Shown: in pieces, positions 29,701 through 33,076 of the stretch
Layout of the letters: every line of letters begins with the position of its first letter
Numbering within the stretch: the first letter of the stretch is position 1
Assembly: GCA_028283145.1 (NCBI GenBank)
Contig: JAPYNY010000023.1
Span: forward strand, 1-33,076
Origin: Candidatus Hopanoidivorans cymbastelae
Lineage (GTDB): Bacteria > Actinomycetota > Acidimicrobiia > Acidimicrobiales > Hopanoidiivorantaceae
Length of the DNA: 33,076 bases
Direction of reading: 5' to 3'
Notes under the pieces: model-generated
The model's database searches: none
What the model saw: the letters and a program-made list of their open reading frames with translations, nothing else
What the model was told of the DNA's origin: nothing
Made by a program: the position numbers and the translations under genes

Positions 29701-30395
29701 GAACTGGTGGTGCGTGTCAAGCTCAATGTTTGGCGGTTGGGTTGTCATGTTGGGCACTGCTTAAAACTCTCCGCTTTATCCGCCGCTGTTTCTACTTGGG
29801 AGTGTATCAGCAGCTTTCCCTGCGGAATTAGGCTTGACATCACATCGGCTTGGCAAACGTGCTGGTCAGCCGTTTTTGCTGGGTAAAGCGTGACATGTGC
29901 TCCCTGCGCAAGCGAGAGGCGTTCCATGCCCGCTCGGCGGAACTCGGCGGGGAGCGCACAGCTCGGCCGGTCAGCGTTCGCGTTTTGGCTGATAACGTTG
30001 CCTAGCTTATGAACCATCACGAAGGAAGGCAAAGCAGTTGAAGCCGGTGGCTGTCACCCACGGAGGACGACGAAGTCGGATGTGGGATGAGATACCCATG
30101 CTTGGGGGTTAGGCGTCGGAAGTGGGAAGCGTTGAGCGAAATCCGGCGTAACACCCCACGGACAGCCGTGAGTGCGTTCGGCGCGACGATGGAACACCAG
30201 CAAGCTGGCAACAGGGTTGGGTGTGCCCAGCCTACCCGAAGCATAGCGACGGGCGAATCATTATAAGAGCGGATATTCAGCAAAGCGCTGCTGCTTAATT
30301 ACTGGAAAATTATCAAGGGGATGAAAAACGGAAGGGCAAAATTTTTTCCCCTGATTCCCATGCTGGCAAACCCATAGTGGTAAACTAAGGGGTAT
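29701..30395. other. Stretch between transposase remnant and OLD nuclease
   Basis: GC-richer than its flanks at 29870-30260. A minus ORF (29745-30032, 95 aa: LPAEFRRAGMERLSLAQGAH, KTADQHVCQADVMSSLIPQG) looks protein-like but is unrecognised and could be the end of a broken gene. A hairpin-rich segment follows (separate entry). The last 100 bp are AT-rich and carry TAAACT and AAGGGG just before the OLD gene. Confidence 0.4.
30040..30260. ncRNA. Possible structured RNA or mobile-element end
   Basis: Several short perfect hairpins lie close together: GGTG/CACC (30046-30058), CACGG/CCGTG (30157-30170, tetraloop ACAG) and CCAGC/GCTGG (30197-30208). No known RNA class was recognised and strand is undecided. 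A guide-type RNA or intron fragment is possible but unproven. Confidence 0.22.
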
Positions 30396-32102
30396 ATGAT
30401 CCGCAAAGTAACTGTCAAGAATTTCAAGCTGTTTGCAGACCAGACTTTTGAGCTTTCAGATTCTCTCGTTTTGGCTGGCCCCAACAACTCTGGCAAGACA
30501 ACCCTGCTTCAGGCAATCGCCATGTGGAAATTCGGGCTTGAAAGGTGGTTGTCCCGGAAGAAAGATGGATCTATACAATCTAAGAAGGTTGGAGTGCAAA
30601 TCACTCGCCCAGAATTCACCGTGGTTCCATTAAGAGAAATGAACCTACTTTGGACTGATAGGAGCTCCGGAAGTGGAAATAAAAACAAAATAGAAATTTG
30701 TGTTGAGGGCAAAAATCGCCAAAGCGGCGATAAATGGAAATGCGAACTTGAATTTGAATACGCGACTAACGAATCAATTTACGTTCGCCCAAAAAACGTC
30801 AAAAGTTTGACCGATGAGGAAATAAGCGCATTTCCACCTGACGAGGCGATGGAGCTTGAAGTTGTTTATGTACCGCCGTTATCGGGCAATAAGTGGGATG
30901 AACCTAGACTTTACGAGGGAATGGTGAATCGGCTGAGCGCACAAGGCAGCACTGGTGAAATACTTAAAAACCTTCTTTTAGACGTAGCTGAAGATGAGGC
31001 AAGCTGGAAGGATCTCAGAGACCATATTCAAGATTTATTTCAAATTGAGGTCCAAAGGCCAATATTTGCGGCTGCTGATCCCTATATCACTTGCGAATAC
31101 AAAATTCCAGATAAGAGAAAGCCACTTGACCTGTCAAGCTTAGGGAGCGGCACTCTTCAAGTAATGCTGCTGTTGGCATTTTTGTATTCTCGCTCGGCTT
31201 CAGTGTTGCTTCTGGACGAGCCTGATGCTCGCCAGCATGTGATTTTGCAAGATGAGGTATATGGTAGACTGAAGAAAATAGCTAAAGATCGTGGGGCTCA
31301 GTTGATAATTGCTACTCATTCTGAGGTAGTATTAGATTCAACTGAGCATGAGAATGTGATGGCATTTTTTGGTGAGTCGGCTAGGCGTCTGGGTTCTGAA
31401 ACTGAGCAAGAACAATTGCGTGAAGCCCTGAAACTCCTTACAACCAAAGAATTATTTTTAGCTGAAGAAATACAGAACGTCCTTTACGTAGAGGGTGAGT
31501 CGGATGGGAAAATCTTGTCTGAATGGTCAAAAATTCTGAAAGAGCACCCCAGCAGCAAGTTTTTCAGGCGACCTTATGTTGTACCGCTTGGAGGTCGCAA
31601 TGTGCGTGAAGCAAAAAAACACTTTTCTGCCCTTAAATTGGCTGTGTCCCAAATACGTGGATTTTGCTTGTTGGACAAAGATGATAAGGAACCGCTGGAC
31701 GACATCCATGATAACGGTTTGTGGGTGATGAGTTGGTCCCGTTATGAGATCGAGAGTTATTTGTTGCATTTCAACGCCATCAAAAGGTTTATTGCAGAAA
31801 GTAGGCCTTGGGCAGGCGGGGACGATACGCTTCATGATGCACCTCTCAAGGAAGAGATATTCGAAGGATTAAGGAAATTCAATATTTCGGTGCTTGAAGG
31901 CACCCAGGATTTTGGTGATCGTATTCTTGGTCAAATCAAGGCCAGTGAAGTTGTGATAGTCCCATTGCTGCAAGGCTTGGGTATGGATATAACAAAAAAA
32001 GATTTGTTCCTGCTGGCAAAAGTAATGGAGCCGGAGGAAATTCATCCAGACGTGATAGCTATGCTAGACAAAATCGCCGAGGCTTTTGGGCTGAGTGGCT
32101 AG
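30396..32102 (+). CDS. OLD-family ATP-dependent nuclease (AAA ATPase + TOPRIM)
   Basis: 568 aa. ABC-type ATPase head: Walker A GPNNSGKTT (28-36), signature-like SSLGSGTLQVM (247-257), Walker B LLLDEPD (271-277), and the IATHSE switch (305-310). A TOPRIM-type nuclease domain follows: VLYVEGESDGKIL (Glu366, Asp370), LLDKDD (425-430) and SRYEIESYLL (448-456). This is the OLD/GajA-like layout, used for phage defence or DNA processing. No UvrD-type (GajB) partner lies next to it, and the following gene is convergent, so it appears to be a stand-alone class 1 OLD protein. AAGGGG is 4 nt before the ATG. AT-richer than flanking core genes, suggesting acquisition. Confidence 0.85.
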   Translation: MIRKVTVKNFKLFADQTFELSDSLVLAGPNNSGKTTLLQAIAMWKFGLERWLSRKKDGSIQSKKVGVQITRPEFTVVPLREMNLLWTDRSSGSGNKNKIEICVEGKNRQSGDKWKCELEFEYATNESIYVRPKNVKSLTDEEISAFPPDEAMELEVVYVPPLSGNKWDEPRLYEGMVNRLSAQGSTGEILKNLLLDVAEDEASWKDLRDHIQDLFQIEVQRPIFAAADPYITCEYKIPDKRKPLDLSSLGSGTLQVMLLLAFLYSRSASVLLLDEPDARQHVILQDEVYGRLKKIAKDRGAQLIIATHSEVVLDSTEHENVMAFFGESARRLGSETEQEQLREALKLLTTKELFLAEEIQNVLYVEGESDGKILSEWSKILKEHPSSKFFRRPYVVPLGGRNVREAKKHFSALKLAVSQIRGFCLLDKDDKEPLDDIHDNGLWVMSWSRYEIESYLLHFNAIKRFIAESRPWAGGDDTLHDAPLKEEIFEGLRKFNISVLEGTQDFGDRILGQIKASEVVIVPLLQGLGMDITKKDLFLLAKVMEPEEIHPDVIAMLDKIAEAFGLSG

Positions 32103-32105
32103 GCA

Positions 32106-32134
32106 GAGCACTCTTGCTGGAAGATAGGGTGCTC
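32106..32134. terminator. Hairpin between convergent OLD and nfeD genes
   Basis: GAGCACTC (32106-32113) pairs with GGGTGCTC (32127-32134) with one G-U and a 13-nt loop, directly after the OLD stop codon. Confidence 0.45.
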
Positions 32135-32161
32135 GTCCAGCGAGGCAAAGTCTCCAGTCAG

Positions 32162-33076
32162 CTAAGTAACGCCGGCGGTTTCTTTGGCCGAGTCCTCTGT
32201 TGGTTCCTCCTCAGCTTCGCCGTCAGTAGCATCCACTGCACCCTTCTCCCCGCCAGCAGCTTCCCCCTCCGCCGCAGTCCCTTCCGCCCCCTCGCCTTCC
32301 ACAGGCTCCACCATCAAGGTCAACCCCACCAACTCTTCCACCACAGCCTTCTCACCCGAAGCGATGGTAACGGCGCGGCGGGTGCGGGCACGCCAGAGCG
32401 TTCCTCGGATTTTTATGATTCCATCTGGATCAATGGCTTCAATCGCTTCGCCTTCTTCGCCGACCATCCACTCCCGTCCAATAGTCGGGGTTGAGAATCG
32501 GCTGCGTATCACCACGGGCATCACCCACACCATCCCCACCAGCACGCCAAGCGGCCCCAGCGCCATCGGTATCCACGACATGTCGGCTCCGTTGGCGCCG
32601 TCAAACAGCGTTAGGGTGCCCCACACCAAAGCCCCAGTTCCGACGATCGTCCAAAGTCTCGGCACTCCCACTTGTGCGTCAATGCAATAGGCGAACATGG
32701 CAAACACAAGCAGCGCTACAGCCCACCAGTTCAGCGGTAGTATCGCCAAGCCATAGCAAGCCAACACCAAGCTGACTGCCCCGGTAGCTCCGGCGATGCC
32801 CACCCCGGCGGAGAAGAATTCAAAAGCAAACAGCCACAAGCCAATCAGCAGCAGCACATAGGCAATCGGCGGGCTGGCGACCGTGTGGAACAGCTGGTCT
32901 AAAGCTGAGAGGCGCACGAATTTCACTGGGGTCAGCGGTTCCAGCCTGGGCTGGTTATCGTCATTGAAAGTAGTGGCTGACTGGAAGCCCAGCTGGTCTA
33001 GATTGACCAGGAAGTCTCCCACGGTGGGTGCTGGGAAACTTGATATGCCCAACTCTAGGGCTTCGTCTGCCGAGAC
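32162..33076 (-). CDS. NfeD family membrane protein (partial, N-terminus outside window)
   Basis: The frame is open to the right edge; SADEALELGI at the edge resembles the end of the ClpP-like serine-protease part of long NfeD proteins, so the true start lies outside. Within the window are four or five hydrophobic helices (for example AYVLLLIGLWLFAFEFFSAG, VSLVLACYGLAILPLNWWAV, WIPMALGPLGVLVGMVWVMP) followed by the OB-fold of NfeD (VGEEGEAIEAIDPDGIIKIR, then LWRART and ASGEKAVVEELVGLTLMVEP). The tail is a Glu/Gly/Ala-rich stretch. Long NfeD proteins are thought to act with SPFH/stomatin proteins in membrane quality control. An internal TTG at 33052 is not the start. Confidence 0.85.
   Translation of the reverse strand, partial: VSADEALELGISSFPAPTVGDFLVNLDQLGFQSATTFNDDNQPRLEPLTPVKFVRLSALDQLFHTVASPPIAYVLLLIGLWLFAFEFFSAGVGIAGATGAVSLVLACYGLAILPLNWWAVALLVFAMFAYCIDAQVGVPRLWTIVGTGALVWGTLTLFDGANGADMSWIPMALGPLGVLVGMVWVMPVVIRSRFSTPTIGREWMVGEEGEAIEAIDPDGIIKIRGTLWRARTRRAVTIASGEKAVVEELVGLTLMVEPVEGEGAEGTAAEGEAAGGEKGAVDATDGEAEEEPTEDSAKETAGVT

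Overview
The window looks like chromosomal DNA from an actinobacterium. It carries a WhiB-family iron-sulfur protein, a PlsY/MoeA/RecB-like nuclease operon, an actinobacterial-style steroid side-chain set and Ala/Pro/Ser-rich protein tails. The mix is compatible with Acidimicrobiia, but that placement is inference; no rRNA or tRNA gene was found. Core genes look GC-rich, and several intervals (about 13.05-15.67, 19.25-21.96 and 26.1-32.1 kb) are visibly more AT-rich and hold accessory or decayed genes.

Layout. 1-807: 5' part of a membrane-anchored cyclophilin (minus). 951-2210: aspartokinase with an internal start for a beta subunit. 2313-5958 (minus): a fused MaoC/DUF35/MaoC hydratase, a thiolase-fold aldolase-like protein and an SDR, in the order of the mycobacterial chsH2-chsH1-ltp2 genes. 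6060-9512: small membrane protein, then plsY-moeA-nuclease (minus, overlapping). 9666-13048: FmdB-like zinc ribbon, serine hydrolase, thioesterase, CMD-family protein. 13049-15670: an island of unrecognised genes with a possible HicA fragment. 15671-16171: a CMD/AhpD-like gene interrupted by one in-frame UGA in a CxxU motif, followed at the right distance by a bacterial SECIS-like hairpin, so very probably a selenoprotein. 16250-19235: ABC-2 exporter pair and an alpha/beta hydrolase. 22444-25712: selA and selB, the machinery that would decode that UGA. 25843-26121: whiB. 30396-32102: OLD-family ATPase-TOPRIM nuclease. 32162 to the right edge: NfeD.

The most unusual system is a three-gene cassette present twice (19618-21599 and 27299-29266). 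Each copy has a 388-aa protein with a C-terminal HEPN-type RNxxxH motif, a protein with two DUF2442-like halves, and a small DUF4160-like protein. The copies are diverged but collinear; the second has a one-base frameshift in its DUF4160 gene. I read it as a candidate HEPN RNase toxin-antitoxin or defence module. Around copy 2 lie a decayed PIN-domain gene, a decayed IS1595-type transposase, a possible structured RNA and the OLD nuclease, which suggests a mobile/defence-rich neighbourhood.
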